Source: Cricetomys ansorgei
Lineage: Eukaryota > Chordata > Mammalia > Rodentia > Nesomyidae
Direction: 5' to 3'
NCBI GenBank assembly: GCA_026225945.1
Contig: JAMJFZ010003716.1
Span: forward strand, 1-64,000
DNA: 64,000 bases
Positions within the stretch are counted from its first letter, which is position 1. The number at the start of each line of letters is the position of its first letter. A program made the translations under genes and the position numbers. Shown piece after piece: positions 13,744 through 26,330 of this stretch. The notes beneath the pieces were generated by a model. That model was not told where the DNA came from and made no database searches. It worked only from the letters and a program-made list of their open reading frames with translations.

Positions 13744-14503
13744 TTACAAGGTTATTAGATACATTGGTCCAGAGCTCTGAATTATACAAATTCCTGTATG
13801 CATACTATGTCTACTAATATATTTTCATAATCTTTGCAATTCTTTCTTCTCATCTGTAAATTAAATTAACTGGCATTACTCTTTCAAATTATTTTAATTA
13901 AATATGGTACTACTAAAACATCCACAAATAAGTCACAAAGAAAATTTAACTTTTTTTCTTGAGCATGCAATTAAGAAATAAGAACAAAAAGGAACAACTC
14001 TGTTTTAATCCAAGAGTAGAGTAACATGGGATTAAAGAGCTATGTCTGTCTTTTTTTACTCATTTTCTTTAAACAAGTTCTTAAAAAAAGAAGAACAGTT
14101 AATGGTAGCTGGTCAGAAGAAATATAAGCAAACAATTTAGTAATTACTACAGGAAGGATTAGGATTGATAAGTACTTTCCCAGGGAAGCTACAGTGTCCT
14201 GCTCCTAATTCAGAAGCTGTAAAACTCAAGAAAGGGCTAGGAAATGCCAGTCCTTCAATTATCTATCAATGAATAATGCAAACCTCAGTTGTGGTGTTGC
14301 TCAGTGGTGCTGAGATCCATCAAAGTATATGACAACTAAAGCAAGAGAAGCCTTGATGTTTTTCCAGAGGGTTGGTAGATCTCTCCCTCTTCCTCTTCAC
14401 TTATACTTTGTACATGGGCAGAACTGATCACATTTCAAGTAAGTAGGAGATAAAAGCTTCACCAAATCACTACAGTTGCCTAAAGTTAGCTCTCAGTGTC
14501 CAC

Positions 14504-15445
14504 TCATTGTGTCTTTCTCAAAGAGAAGAAAAGAAGAAATTTGTCCTGTATCTGCTTGGTCTTCACTCCATAAACAACTGGATTTAGAGCAGGGGGAATG
14601 GCCACATAGAAGTTGGCAAATAAGATGAGAACATTATGAGGGACACTGTGACCAAAGCGATGAGCAAGGATGGAGAAGAAGGCAGGAGTGTAGAACATGA
14701 GGATGACACAGACATGGGAACCGCATGTGCTCAAGGCCTTTTGGCGGGCACCCTGAGAGGAGAGCAGAAAAACTGCATGGAGGATGAAGATGTAGGACAC
14801 AGCAATCAGGATGATATCTGAGATGACAGTCATGAGTGGAACAGAAAACCCATACCAGATGTTGATAGAGATATCTGCAGAAGAAAGCCTGGCGACACCT
14901 ATATGCTCACAGTATGTGTGAGGGATGATGCGTGTCTTGCAAAATGGCAACCGTTTCAGCAGGAAAACATCTGGCAGGATGACTGAGAAGCTCCTCACAA
15001 CAATGCTCACCATAATCTTGACAATCACCTGCGGAGTCAGGATAGTACTGTACCTCAAGGGCAAGCAGATGGCCACATAGCGGTCAAACGCCATGGCCAA
15101 CAGGATAGCCGAGTCCACGACAAAGCTGAAGTGGAGGAAAAACATCTGAGTGAGACAACCAGAGAAGGTTATTTCTTGGGAGCCAAACCAGAGGTTACTG
15201 AGCAGTTTGGGCACTGTGGCAGTGGACAAGGTGAGGTCTGTGCTGGCCAGCATGGACAGGAATATAAACATGGGCTCCTGAAGGCTCTGCTCCACTGCAA
15301 TCAGGTAGAGGAGGATGCAGTTGCCTACAATAGCCACAGCATAGATGACACCAAAGGGAATCCCGATCCAGATGTGGAACTGTTCCAAGCCGGGTATTCC
15401 AACAAGGATGAAGGAAGTCGGGTTGTAACAGCTTATATTGTACAT
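14504..15445 (-). CDS. Class I olfactory receptor, OR52 type, intact
   Basis: A 313-residue odorant receptor, single coding exon, complete from ATG to stop. Visible signatures are an NIS glycosylation site at residue 3, LVGIPGLEQFHIWIG before TM1, GN in TM1, QEPMFIFLSML in TM2, the conserved Cys before TM3, MAFDRYVAIC at the TM3 end, KALSTCGSHVC in TM6, AHRFGH before TM7 and PPALNPVVYGVK in TM7. All are as expected for the OR52 group of class I receptors, which signal through the olfactory G protein in sensory neurons (family knowledge). A minus-strand acceptor ending CCCCAG sits at about 15476, leaving some 30 bases of 5' UTR in the coding exon. It is a close paralogue of the receptor at 7796-8743 in the same orientation, so the pair probably arose by tandem duplication. 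The subfamily within OR52 is not resolved. Confidence 0.95.
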   Translation of the reverse strand: MYNISCYNPTSFILVGIPGLEQFHIWIGIPFGVIYAVAIVGNCILLYLIAVEQSLQEPMFIFLSMLASTDLTLSTATVPKLLSNLWFGSQEITFSGCLTQMFFLHFSFVVDSAILLAMAFDRYVAICLPLRYSTILTPQVIVKIMVSIVVRSFSVILPDVFLLKRLPFCKTRIIPHTYCEHIGVARLSSADISINIWYGFSVPLMTVISDIILIAVSYIFILHAVFLLSSQGARQKALSTCGSHVCVILMFYTPAFFSILAHRFGHSVPHNVLILFANFYVAIPPALNPVVYGVKTKQIQDKFLLFFSLRKTQ

Positions 15446-15855
15446 GGCCTCGTGGAATCTGTTGGTTCCTGGTCCCTGGGGACAGAGAGTCTTTCAGAAT
15501 CATTTATGAAAGGTAACATCTCCACTCTGGTGCAGAATGTTGGACACTGCCCCTGTCAGTCAGCATCCCTGCATGAGAGCACCTCCTATTTCCAAGATGG
15601 ACAAATGTCTGGAGGTTGATTACTCATTGCCCTTCTATGGCTTTGCTTCATTTGGCAAAGTGATATCAATTAGTAAACAGTATAAAAAGGATGTGCATGG
15701 AAGTCAGGAATTGCGTATGATTGACTCTTTAAAACAGGCTAATTTTTTAAAGGGGGAAAAATGCCAAGTGTGAGGGTGGAAAGGAGTTGGGTAAGGATGG
15801 AGAGGGGAAAAGATAAAAATACAAATATTTAAAATGCTATCGGGGTGGGGGGGGG

Positions 15856-16070
15856 AAGGGGTGCTGGAGATATGGCTAAGAGGTTAAGATAGAATGCTGC
15901 TCTTCCAGAGGACCTGAACTCTGTCCACAGCACACTCGTTGGGTGGCTCCCCCCCCCACCTGTAACTCCAGCTCTAGGGAATCTGACTTTCTCTTCTGGC
16001 CTCCACGGCCACCTGCACTCATGGGTATACCCACATTCAAACCCACACATAAACACAGACTTTTAAAAAA
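15856..16070 (+). mobile_element. B2/B3-type SINE
   Basis: Head 'gctggagatatggctaagag', then 'tgctcttccagaggacctga' and the 'cttctggcctccacgg' body, with an ACACA tail. Confidence 0.8.
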
Positions 16071-18059
16071 TCTTAACTTTATTTTTCTAAATCTTATACT
16101 GGATGAAGATGAACTGAGGAAAGGGAGCCAGTGGCTTTAGCAGGAAGAATCAACAGTTAAAATAATATGATAAAATAAACTGACAAGTTTGAGTGATCAA
16201 GGAGCAAAGCTAACAAAAGTGGAATGGATGAAGGAGTAGGTTCTAGTGCTGGGTGGTGTGGGAGCTTTTGCTTCACAGGGACTGAAATACGATTTGACTT
16301 AGTTTGCAGTCTTTTGAAGATGTAAATATAAGAGCATGCATCTTTCAGGAAACACATGGGAGGAGGTGAACAAAATTAACCCAACTATAGGAGAAAACTA
16401 TGAACCCAAGTATACTTTAAGACCTCAGGGACAATCTCCTGACATTTCCATTGCTGGTATGGAGGAAGCCTTCATAACCACAAAGAGCCAGAGCAGTTTG
16501 TCCTGGCAAAATGCCTCCTAAGTCTTACATCCTAGAGAGAAAAATAAGAATCATAAAGAAGTTTTACCTTAAAGTTTTCCTTTCTGATATGCTGGTGTCT
16601 AGACTCTATCTGTGAGAATCTCCAGGTTTACTCTAAATAGAGCCCACACTTAGGGATGGCCCTGACATTGGAAAACAGCCTTTGAATTCTGACTCAGTTT
16701 CTGTGATCTATTTTAGATAACTTCTTTTCAGGTTGAAGGGAAAGATAATCAGGCCACTGATACCAGGAGGTTCCCCAGTGTTGAGGACCTACATATTAGG
16801 AGTCAGCAAGTAAGATGATGGGTAAGCATTAGAGAGTTGGTGCTTAACCCAAAGCTAAGCAATTAGCCATAATAAAGTTACAGAGTCAGTCAAAAAGCAG
16901 GAAAGTGACTTGGCAAACCATTCTACACTTGGTTCTACACTAGTGCCTGTGGTAGGGATCTATTGTCTTAAACCCAGGAAAAATAAAACCTAGGGCCACC
17001 TAAGCTTTGTGACATGTCTTCTAGGTCCCCAGTCAATGTTTTACATAAGTGAGCTACTCTTCTTTCGTTTGTCATTGGCACGTGTGTATGCACACACACA
17101 CACACACACAAATAAATACATAAATGTAATTCTTATTTTTTAATTTTTAGAAAGAATTGCTGATATCAGAAAGATAGCTTTCTCACACAGACAGGTCTCC
17201 ATAACACAATCACTCCCTTCTCAGCCACCAAGTAAACTAGAAGCCATGTGGTTTAATAAAATCACAGGTGCAGGGAAGGGCTTCCTCCCATTAACGGACT
17301 GCAATTGTCAACTCACCAGACTGGACCCTCTTAGCTCACAGGACTGAGGGGAAGTATTTAGAAGAAAGTGGGTGCGCTTTCAGAAAGGAAAGATGCTAGT
17401 GAGAGGCAAATGAAAACATTTGTGCATTACTCTAACTTCCCAGGAGGTAATTAGGGTGGAGTGACCTCTCCATTCCCATTCACACAAGGGACAGGACTAA
17501 CAAAGCGTCATTTCCCTTGAGGAGAAACGCCTCTTCATGTTTTAATAGCCTTTAGATATTGTGTCCATGGGAGATTCAGCCAGAAACAAATTAAACAATC
17601 TGTTGACAGAATACTGATCTCTAAGAGGGTTCCTATAGTTTTAGTATCGTTTAGTCAGTTTGCATAAACTTGCACCAGTCATATACAAATAACATTAGCA
17701 TGTTCTAGATTCTAGATATTGAAGGTTAAACTTTGCAATTTGGTCTCTTTTTTTTTTTTTTTTTTTTTTTTGCGTTTCCCAGCACTTTCACTGACAGTTT
17801 CTCAATTTTCAAATACACACAAATACAGTTGAGATATGGATTGCATAGAATCAGTACAGCAGTATGGAAACATTTGATAACTTTATGATATAAAATGTTT
17901 ATATTATAAATATTAAAAATCTACTTTCTCCTTAGGGGGGACTTTTTAATTTTTCCAATAATGGGTTATAATCTCCATATGTACATAAAAATAAAAGTGT
18001 TCTTTATTATATGAAGATTTTATAAGTATTCTATAGCCACTATTTAAAAAAATAGCAAA

Positions 18060-18278
18060 GGGTTGGAGAGGTTGCTCAGCGGTTAAGAGCACTGAATTCT
18101 CTTTTAGAGGCCTGAGTCCAATTCCCAGCACCCACATCGGGGCTCACAACCACCTACACCTCTAGTTAAAGGGGTTCTGGTGTCCTCTTCTGGCCTCTGC
18201 CAGCACTGCACACATGTGGCTCACACACATACATGCAGGCAAAACATGTACACATAAAAATAAAAATAAATAAATAAA
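18060..18278 (+). mobile_element. B2-type SINE
   Basis: Nearly full-length: head 'gttgctcagcggttaagagc', middle 'ttcccagcacccacat', body 'cctcttctggcctctgc', and an AAATAAATAAAT tail. Confidence 0.88.
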
Positions 18279-18498
18279 CCACAGCATACTCCATGGCGTA
18301 AAACAACAGAAATGTATTATAAGCTTTTGCTATTCAAAAGTCCAGACTTGCAATGCAAAAGGTAAAATGTTGAAAAAGCTGGGTTTCTCTTAGGGAACTG
18401 TAAAAGAGTTTACAGTTTCCTTGCTTTTTCAAAATGTTCCCTTCTCCTCTTCAAAGTCAGAAACATTACTTCTGTCCCTTTTGGCATTTAAGAAAAAA

Positions 18499-18612
18499 TT
18501 TAGCTGGGCAATGGTGGAGCACTCCTTTAATCCCAACACTCAGGAGGCAGAGGCAGATGGATCTCTGTGCGTTCGAGGCTAGCCTGATCTATGGAGTGAG
18601 TTCCAGGACAGA
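18499..18612 (+). mobile_element. B1 SINE
   Basis: B1 body on the plus strand: 'ctttaatcccaacactcagg' then 'aggcagaggcagatggatct', ending in 'gagttccaggacag'. Confidence 0.88.
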
Positions 18613-18624
18613 TTATTTTATTTT

Positions 18625-19160
18625 ATTTATTTTGTTTATAATTTCATACGTATATCTTGGAACTGCACCTATATCACTCTTGTCCCTCCTTCTCCCCTTC
18701 AGCTCCTCTCATTCCCCTGTCACTCCTAAGCTCATGGTCTTTTCGTTATTGTTACATGCATATACATATATGTGAATATACATATATATATGTATATGCA
18801 TATATATCCACAATTGTATATACAACCTACTTAGCCTACTTAGCATTGCTCATAAGCACATGTGTCTAGGGCTGATCTCTTGAGATTAGACAACCTATGT
18901 GGGAGCTCATCCCTGGAAGAAACAAATTGTCTCTCCCTCTGCAGCCATTGACCACATATACCTCTTTATATAAGAATGAAACCATGGGAAAATTTCCCTG
19001 TTCACATTGGTCCATCAACTAACTGTTGATGTCATTATGTCAGTCTTGTTCAGACAACTGTCTTGTTTAAGTTTCATGGATTTGTTTTTCTTGTCAAGTC
19101 TAGGGGACAACATTTAGCAGCAGGCATACTGGAACTGTGGCTCTTACAAGTTACTTCTGT
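18625..19160 (-). mobile_element. L1 3'-end-like fragment, reverse orientation
   Basis: Pyrimidine-rich text ('cctccttctccccttcagct') following an AT-rich start resembles the reversed 3' UTR of old rodent L1 (Lx type). Assigned by eye; boundaries are loose. Confidence 0.4.
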
Positions 19161-21076
19161 CTTTATATCATAGTCACATTGTCATGTGACTCTTCTGCCT
19201 TTTTTCCACCTTTAACAAACCTTGCAATTGCATTTGAGATAGTCACCTCATTTTAGAGCATATTAAATTGGTTCTAAAGGAATTATATTGGAAATTCATG
19301 CCATTAAAAGTGATAGGCAAAGACAGAGAAAATGTTCCTTAAATATGTATTTGACACATATTTAAATACTTGCAACATTTATAAAGAAATCCTCAACTCA
19401 GTAATATAAATTAGACAAGACAATCTAGTGAAAAATGAGAAACATTTCATGAAATAAATATATAAAACAGCCAGTTTGTACATGTCAAAATTCCTTACTA
19501 TTACAAATTCAACCATATATAAACAAAAGTCACAACTAAGAAACCATATGCCCCTCTGAAATGCAATACTGCAATGACTTAAAAACTCAAGTCTTGCCAA
19601 GAATGTCAACAGCCAGAAGCATCACAGAAGAGGAAGTGGAAAGTATGTAAGAGCTGGAGGAAGAAAGGGGGTGGGGTGGGGTGCTGAGGGATGTTGTCTT
19701 CAGAACATGACATGGCCCCTGCACTCATGAACTCTTTGTTCTGTTCTGTTATGTTTTCATGCACTCGTGAATTGTTAACACCTGTGATTACCTACACAAG
19801 ATCGGAGCCTATCAACAATCAGTCGTAGAGGTAGGAGCAGTTCACAAGGCCCCACCCATCCCTGAGGATTTGTAGGCAGTAAATTGTTGGTTGCTAGGAG
19901 AGTGAGACATTTTCTTCAGTGGTGTAGCTACTGATGAGGCTCCTGTAAGAAACTTTAATAACCCCTAACCTGTGAAAATAGAAGGGAGACTAGTCGGGAA
20001 GAGGAAGAAGATCAACAGGAAGCAGGAAGGGGTAACAAAGTGTAACTGGGAGGGTACATACCATCAAAATACATTATACATTATATGTGGAAAACATCAT
20101 AATATAATCTAGAACTATATATAGTTAATATATCCCATAACAATGGAATTCAACCTTTAGGCATACTCACAAGCAAAATAAAATATGTATCTACAAGAAG
20201 ACTTGTACACATATGCTATAATACTTCTTTATTTGATAACATCTAAAAAGCCAAGATACTCTAGGTTATCTGTCCATGGAACCATTATAAACTCATTGTG
20301 TATAGTTTTACAAAGGAATGCTAATCAACAATAAAATGGAACAATTGACCAATACAGATCAGACTATATAATAAATAGATGAAGAACAAAAGTGTTAAGT
20401 TAGTTGAAAGAAACCTTACAAAATGGGGCTGATTTGTAGGACTCTTCTTTTAATTGAAAGTAGATTTTTTTCATACAACAAATTCTAATTATGGTTTCCC
20501 CTCCAGTGTATGCTCCCAGTTCCTCTCCCAATTACAGGGTTTACCCTCTACACTAACAACATTATCTAAGGTCACTTGCAATAGCATTCTGGTTGTAATG
20601 TGGTACAACATGTTATGTAGTTCCATGGCATATTAGTGCTTCATGATGGCTGTGTATATTACCTTACCAGTTGATTTTGTCCTGTGGTTTAAGATGCATC
20701 AGATTTCTCTTCCAGATGAATGCTTCTTGATTATGCCTTCTGCCAAGGGTCCTTGGAATTCAGGGGCTGTAGTGTGGACAGAGGAATGAGTGCAGGTGTT
20801 GGAGGAACACAGGGTGGTGCATACAGTGTTGTTTCCAAGTGTTTCACTGGAAGGAAAAGTTCTGATCTTCAAAAGGGGATGACTGTGCCTAGATAAAAAT
20901 CCTTGAGTGGACACAGCAGAAAAATGAACCTCAGTGAGGCCATCTATGATGAGAGTAAGTGGGATTATTAGTGATAGGTTCGTCTTATGACTTCATGAGT
21001 GGGGATACTGGACATGGACTGGAGGAACTTGTGTTGATAATACAGAGATGAGTAGAACACTTGAGAAATATAGCAT

Positions 21077-21295
21077 GGGGGCTGCGGAGGTGACTCAGTA
21101 CTTGTTGCTTTTACAGTGTATCACGTTCAACTCCCAGCATCTACATGGTGGCTCACAACTATTCTTACCTTCAGTTTCACAGGATCTGATGCCCTCTTCT
21201 GACGTCCTCAGGCACCAGGCTCATACACCGTACACAGGAGTATATGCAGACAAAACACTCAAAAACAAAAAAATAAATAAATCTTAAAAAAAAAA
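21077..21295 (+). mobile_element. B2-type SINE
   Basis: Contains 'catggtggctcacaac' and 'ggatctgatgccctcttctg', and ends in an A-rich tail with AATAAATAAAT. Confidence 0.88.
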
Positions 21296-22529
21296 ACTTT
21301 AAAGAATAAGAAATGTAGCATGTATATCTGTTTGGTCTCAGGATTCAAAATATGACACCATAGCTTTTGAAAAAGGATAAAGAAGACAGTAGAGCCTGTA
21401 TCTTCTTATACCTAAAGACATTAAGTCTCTGTCACCTCTGAAATCGCAACTTTCTCTGACACTGAGAGAAGTAAAGTTGCGGGTAATTCTGTGAGCGCTG
21501 AGGCTCTGTGCATCACTGACCGCAAGGATGAGAAAAACAGCTAGCCATTTCCATGAACATGCATCTCAGCACAGCATATCTTACCTTCTTGGGCCTTCTT
21601 CCCAAAGTTAGTGTCTCCCCAGTGACACTAACCCTACAAGAATTCCACACACTTCCTGTGGATCTCTTCACCGTTACAGCCTCACCCTAATACGGAACTC
21701 CGAATACACTCCAGACTCCTCAGAACAATGTTTGGCTTCTTCAAAGGCTAGATCTCATACCTTAGGATGACAAAACATTGATTGCTTCTGCACCCTCCAC
21801 CTGTGTCTCCCCAAGATTACAGGATTGGTGTCTCCACCATTCACCTGTCCAGTAAACCTGGTCTGGAGAGAGAGAAAAAAATGTGCTCATTCCTGTCGGC
21901 TTACTTAGTTAGCTTCTGTGGACCCATGGTCTTCATCTTCCAAAAAGAAAATGGAAATAGAAAAACACAAAACACAACCAAAAAAAAAAAAAAAATGTGC
22001 TTTAGATCCGATGCTCAATAGGAGTGTTTAATGTGTGGGAAAGCTTTTGCTCCCAGTCAATCTCCCAGGGAGAAGCCAGAGATATGATTTCCAAGGCAAA
22101 TGAAGTCAGTAAGGACTCGTGAGGAGTTGAGGGAGCCATATGTGAGTCGCTGTATTGAAAACTTGACGTGTGGGATTTGAGAAATGGAACCATTTGTAAA
22201 TAGCTTAAATATACACACATGAAGACTTGAGTTTGAATCCCTAGCACCCACATAAAAAATTAAATTAAATTAAATTAAAAAGCCAGATATGGTAGCATGA
22301 CTCAGCAATCCCAGAACAGTAAAAGGTTGTACTAACTTTAATGAAGCCATGGTCCACAGAAGAGATCCAGGGGGAGCTGCTCCCCCCAAATATCATGTGA
22401 GGGTCTTGATCAGGTGCATTTCCTCTGCCAATTAAAGAACTAAAAAGAAAGAAAGAAAAAAAACTCAGATATAGCAGGCAGTAACAGGTAACAAACTTTA
22501 TTAAAAGCACATCACAGAAAGAGAGGAAC

Positions 22530-22531
<2 letters not shown>

Positions 22532-22560
<29 letters not shown>
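22532..22560. repeat. (GA)n microsatellite
   Basis: About 14 GA units. Confidence 0.9.
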
Positions 22561-22562
<2 letters not shown>

Positions 22563-23399
22563 CCCTACAAAAGTGGGGAGGAGATTTGGAAATCAAAAAT
22601 CCAAGTCTTCTGTGAGGTTTTCTCAGTGGTTTTAATGGTACTGGTGGGTTCCCCTCCCCTGATTTTGGATTTTCCAACTTAAACAAAGAAATGGGAGCTG
22701 ATAGATCCACTGTTTCAGGTAAATATGTTCAAGACTGGCCTTGAACATATATGATCAGCTTGGACCAGTCAGCTGGAACCGGGGGTTGGCAAGGACTGCT
22801 ACTGGGAGAAAAGCCCACTAGACTTCTGTCTCAGGTTAGGAGTGTAAGGATGAAGTCATATAAAGTTCATCATCTTTACTAATTATCTATGGCCCTTTTG
22901 TCTATCTATCAGAGATTGGTCTAGCCCTTAGCTCCTACTCTTCTAGAACTCTGGCCCTGCATCATGACTCCATGCTTCAACTTCTCTCCATGACTCTTCC
23001 AATTCTGCAGCTCTCATGTTGTCAAGCCTGGTACTACATAGGAGACCCTTACCCATCTCCAAGTCTGGCTGCCAGTTTACGATGTAGTCTTGGATCTCTC
23101 TAGGTCACAGCTTCTGTACTCACCCTGAGGAAAAACCTCCCTGAAGATTTCACCTCAATAATGATCTCATGAATCACAGCTGGTTCTTCAGATCAAAGTG
23201 AGCAGCATCCATTGTCCCAGTGAGGCACAGATTTTATTCCCACAGGTTCTTAGTCTAAAATATCCAAAACTTGACTTGTAAAAGTAGTGAAAATTTCTTT
23301 CTATCTTTCCTTTTTTCTTTCCTAAATAAAGGGTAAAAGATTGTAGCCTACTGCTACACTCTTCCTCCTGCTGGGTTGCCATCCACTGCAGTGTCTCAA

Positions 23400-24248
23400 T
23401 AGTTCTTGTTCCATTAATTACAGCAGGAGATGTGCTGAACTGGGTTTCCATACAACAGTGGGGCAACTGGAGAGAACTAATATATGTCTTCCCTGATGTC
23501 TTGCTGTCAGGTCCTGGAAAATGCCATAAAGGCTATTCAACTAAGTTGTATATATTTATGACTTTTTTTTTTTTGGTTTTCACATTTATTTTTTAGAGTT
23601 TATTTACTGTTTGCTACATTTGTTTCTTATCAAGTAAGCTACGTTCTGATTTTTAAAATATAATTTTTAATATTACAGTGAATGATATTGAGGACAATGA
23701 TACTAATAAACTTACCTTCTGTTCTATTGTGAACTATAAACAATTGAATGTTTCTAGGAACTTATATTGTTTCTGGCATGTAAGTGGTAATCCAGTATGA
23801 TGTCTACTAAGTTGTGTGTCCTGGGTATGACTAAATTAAAGGATTATTGAGATCAGAGCCTGGCATGGTGGATTTGATGCAAACCCAGCACTCTGGGGGC
23901 AGAGACAGGAAGATTCCTATGCATCTGAGGCTCAGTTACAGAATCAGTTCTTGCTTTCTTTTGCTTTGTTGATTTTGCTGTGTTTTGCTTTAAAACAGGA
24001 TGAGGTAGGTGATTCAAGAGGATGCTGTGAGGTATTACTGGGGAATAAGGGAATTTGAAGAGTCATATTGCCATAGACAGACAGACTGGGCGCAGCATGG
24101 TGGGGGTTCCCAGCAGAGGTCAGGACTCACACCAGAGAAGACTGAATGAAGGGAACTCTGGAAAGATAGCACTGGGATCACTCTGGCAGAAAAGGAGACT
24201 CTTCTTACACCTTTTCAGGATGGAAGTGGTGGGGGTAGGTTCACATCA
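23400..24248 (+). pseudogene. Relict 3' flank of an upstream Trim30-like copy (block A, left part)
   Basis: This stretch aligns by eye with 46910-47756, the 3' flank of the Trim30-like gene, including shared lines such as 'ctgggtttccat', 'tgctacatttgtttc', 'tggtaatccagta' and a shared B1-like SINE at 23857-23945. It is therefore the 3' end of a second tandem unit, but no PRY-SPRY or other coding exon is found upstream of it within the window. The aligned text diverges at about 24248. I infer that the upstream copy has lost its coding part here or that it is separated by later insertions. Confidence 0.6.
23857..23945 (+). mobile_element. B1-like SINE shared by both duplicated blocks
   Basis: 'gagcctggcatggtgga' followed by 'cagcactctgggggcagaga'. 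The same copy is present at 47333-47430, so it predates the duplication. Confidence 0.75.
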
Positions 24249-24461
24249 GTAGCCTGTAGACAGTTTCTCTGATTTACAGGAGGGTGAAAGGGCAGACATG
24301 TGACACAGGATGTGGTAACTCTTTCATGAAAACTGTCACACTGGACCCAGCAGGTATTGAGGGCGCTTGGAATCCCCCTCCCCACCCAGGGCAGGGGAGA
24401 CCCGGACTCTCTCCCTGCTACCCGTTTACATGTAACCCATGCACCAAGGTTGGGAGACCTA

Positions 24462-24518
<57 letters not shown>

Positions 24519-25449
24519 AAATAGCATGGCACACCCTGAATAAAGTGATCCCTGATTCCACCAGAAAAGAGTCCTGAGGTCTGGTTCTTTATGCCTCATT
24601 TGTTGTTTGTTCAGTTCTCTGCACGAAGGATTGGGTTCGCTATGATTTCAGAAACCAGCCCTATTCAGTCCTGTCTCCCCCCTCCCTCCCCTGCCCCTCA
24701 CCAAGGCTTGGGCTCTCCAAGTCTGGCCAACACGGAGACAAGCCAAAACCCAGCCAACATCCAGCCAGCAGGCAGGCAGCCAGCAGCGGGCTGGAAGAGA
24801 GAGGCGACAGACCATCCGGGAGACATACTAACAAAAGCTCACTTAGGTTAGTGCTGTCCCTCCAAGGCAGCTATTTGGGGATCCCCCCTCCCCTCAGAGT
24901 GCCTGTTCCTGTGAGAGGAGCAGAGCAGTTACAGGGCAGCATGTAGATTCCAGATTTTAGCATTAAATGCTGGCAGAGGATGCAACAGCCCATTCCAAAA
25001 CTATCACCATGCTTTGTTTCTAAAAATGAGAAAAACTTATAAAAAATTACAAAATCACAGATGTTTTTACTTTCATCAGATTATAAGTCCATGTTTATAT
25101 TTAATAAAAAAATGTTCTAACTCCATAGCTGTCCAGTTTTGTTTAATATCTCTTCTATAGTCCTACTTCATGGCAAATCCTTTCCTCTGTTTGAAATCAA
25201 TGTCAGTGTGTATTGTGAAGTATTAGAATCACACACATTTGTGGCACTGCTCAACAGTGGCCAGCGCTGTGCTCCACTGGCCACCTTCCGCCTTTTCACT
25301 GAGGCTAGAGGTTGATGACGTTACACTTGAAGGACAAAGCCTACAGGCGTGGGATAGTGTCGGCAGAGAATGTTCATGCTGGGATAGATGGTTGTTGAAG
25401 TATTTTATCATTTTAATTCCCAAGAAGGTCTTAGGAAGAAGCAGAGAGG
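24249..25449. other. Block A-specific sequence between the relict 3' flank and the B1/B4 cluster
   Basis: Not clearly alignable to block B. It contains a CA run (24465-24516), two AATAAA hexamers (about 24513-24546) and GC-rich text around 24660-24800. It could be an LTR or other insertion, but I found no flanking target-site duplication. No gene is recognised. Confidence 0.45.
24465..24516. repeat. (CA)n microsatellite
   Basis: About 26 CA units, followed directly by AATAAATA. Confidence 0.95.
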
Positions 25450-25469
25450 CATTGGGTAAAATTTGTAAA

Positions 25470-25955
25470 AGGTGAAGGCCTGGTGGCTCACACCTGTAAT
25501 ACCTGTACTCAGGAGTTTGAGGTAGGAGTATTGTCAGGAGTTGGAGCCCATCCTGAACACGTATTCCTGTCCAGTCTGGGAAATACACTGAAACCCTGCC
25601 TCAAAAACAAAACCAAACAAAAATTGCAGTAAGGTTTTACATAATTATCAGCAATCTAGAAGGATGGATGCATCATAACATTGTGTGACAGCAGTTGTGC
25701 CCACAGCGAGAACAGCAGTACAATCCCATGATGGCATCGTGATCTGAGTCTGGGCTAGGTGTGTAGCTAAGGGATGGAGCACTAGCCCTAACGCAGCCTG
25801 CACAAGGCCCTAAATTCAATCCCTGAAGGTCAAAGACCAAACTAAAACAGTAACAGCAAAAGCCTAAGATCCCAGCACCGGGGAGGCTGAGGGAGTTAGA
25901 TCTCAGTTAGATGGCAGGCTGGGGTACAGTCTGAAAGCCAGTCTCAAAATAAAAG
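25470..25955 (+). mobile_element. B1-like and B4-type SINEs, shared with block B
   Basis: A B1-like copy ('ggcctggtggctcacacctg', about 25470-25610) and an ID-plus-B1 composite of B4 type ('cacaaggccctaaattcaat' then 'gatcccagcaccggggaggc', about 25745-25955). Both have counterparts at 52110-52250 and 52345-52545. Confidence 0.65.
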
Positions 25956-26139
25956 GAGGAGGAAGAAACGACAATTATGTTAAGTAGAATTCTGACTACA
26001 GTAGCGTATCTGCTTAACTGTCGCTTTTTATGTCACATTTTAGTGGGCCTGGGGAGGTAAGGAACAAGTGAGAGGAGTGCAGGAGTGGGAAGGACACTGA
26101 AAGTGGTGACTGCAGTCTTCCGTCTTCCGTGTTGTTTCC

Positions 26140-26330
26140 TTTACGACCCAAGGCAACTGACTGCACTGGTAGCAGAGCCCCGGATATCTGTGTGGTGGCA
26201 CTCCATTGGTTGGTAGTTCTGTAGCTCCTCTTTCTCAGTTTCTGTCCTCAATCATTTCTCTCCTGGCTCTTGTGAGGTCAGATGTGGTGACTGAATCCTC
26301 AGCACCAAATTCTGGCTCCTCTCCACAGAC
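26140..26330 (+). promoter_or_regulatory. Conserved 5' flank of the TRIM noncoding exon
   Basis: Aligns with 54965-55158 of block B ('ccattggttggtagttctg' against 'ccattggtggatatttctg'), including a CCAAT-type box (ATTGG). Conservation next to a splice donor suggests promoter or exon-proximal sequence. The best interferon-response match near 26237 is degenerate, so inducibility cannot be claimed from it. The text 'ctcctctccacag' at its right end also looks like a splice acceptor, so the following exon may be internal rather than the first exon. Confidence 0.4.

Larger units (their letters stand above)
8744..14503. other. Interval between the two olfactory receptor genes
   Basis: No additional receptor or receptor fragment was recognised. 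Contents include an ID-type SINE (about 9041-9120), a B1-like copy (about 10940-11065), a reversed B2 (about 11868-11997), a CGCG-led CA run (13361-13408) and a TG run (13704-13739). 5' noncoding exons of the upstream receptor gene may lie here but cannot be identified by eye. Confidence 0.65.
15446..23399. other. Repeat-rich interval between the receptors and the TRIM region
   Basis: No convincing gene. It holds B2/B3 SINEs (about 15856-16070, 18060-18278 and 21077-21295), a B1 (about 18499-18612), L1 3'-end-like sequence in reverse orientation (about 18625-19160, and weaker near 20455-20540), a T run (17748-17771), TA-rich DNA near 18757-18810 and a GA run (22532-22560). I looked for a PRY-SPRY exon of an upstream TRIM copy here and did not find one. 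Confidence 0.6.

Noticed and set aside
15131..15619. Plus-strand frame of 162 codons opposite the second olfactory receptor
   Set aside because: Mostly antisense to the receptor; no recognisable domain and composition follows the opposite strand.
15446..23399. A second TRIM PRY-SPRY exon expected left of the orphan 3' flank
   Set aside because: Looked for the SGKHYWEV, FLDRE and YPYFNP landmarks in the translated frames; none seen.
24299..24800. Solo LTR (TGTGACAC start, two AATAAA)
   Set aside because: No matching target duplication or convincing CA end was found, and block B has no clear empty site.
26231..26250. Interferon-response element before the TRIM 5' exon
   Set aside because: AGTTTCTGTCCTCA has three mismatches in the second half-site, and the block B copy is worse (AGTTCC).
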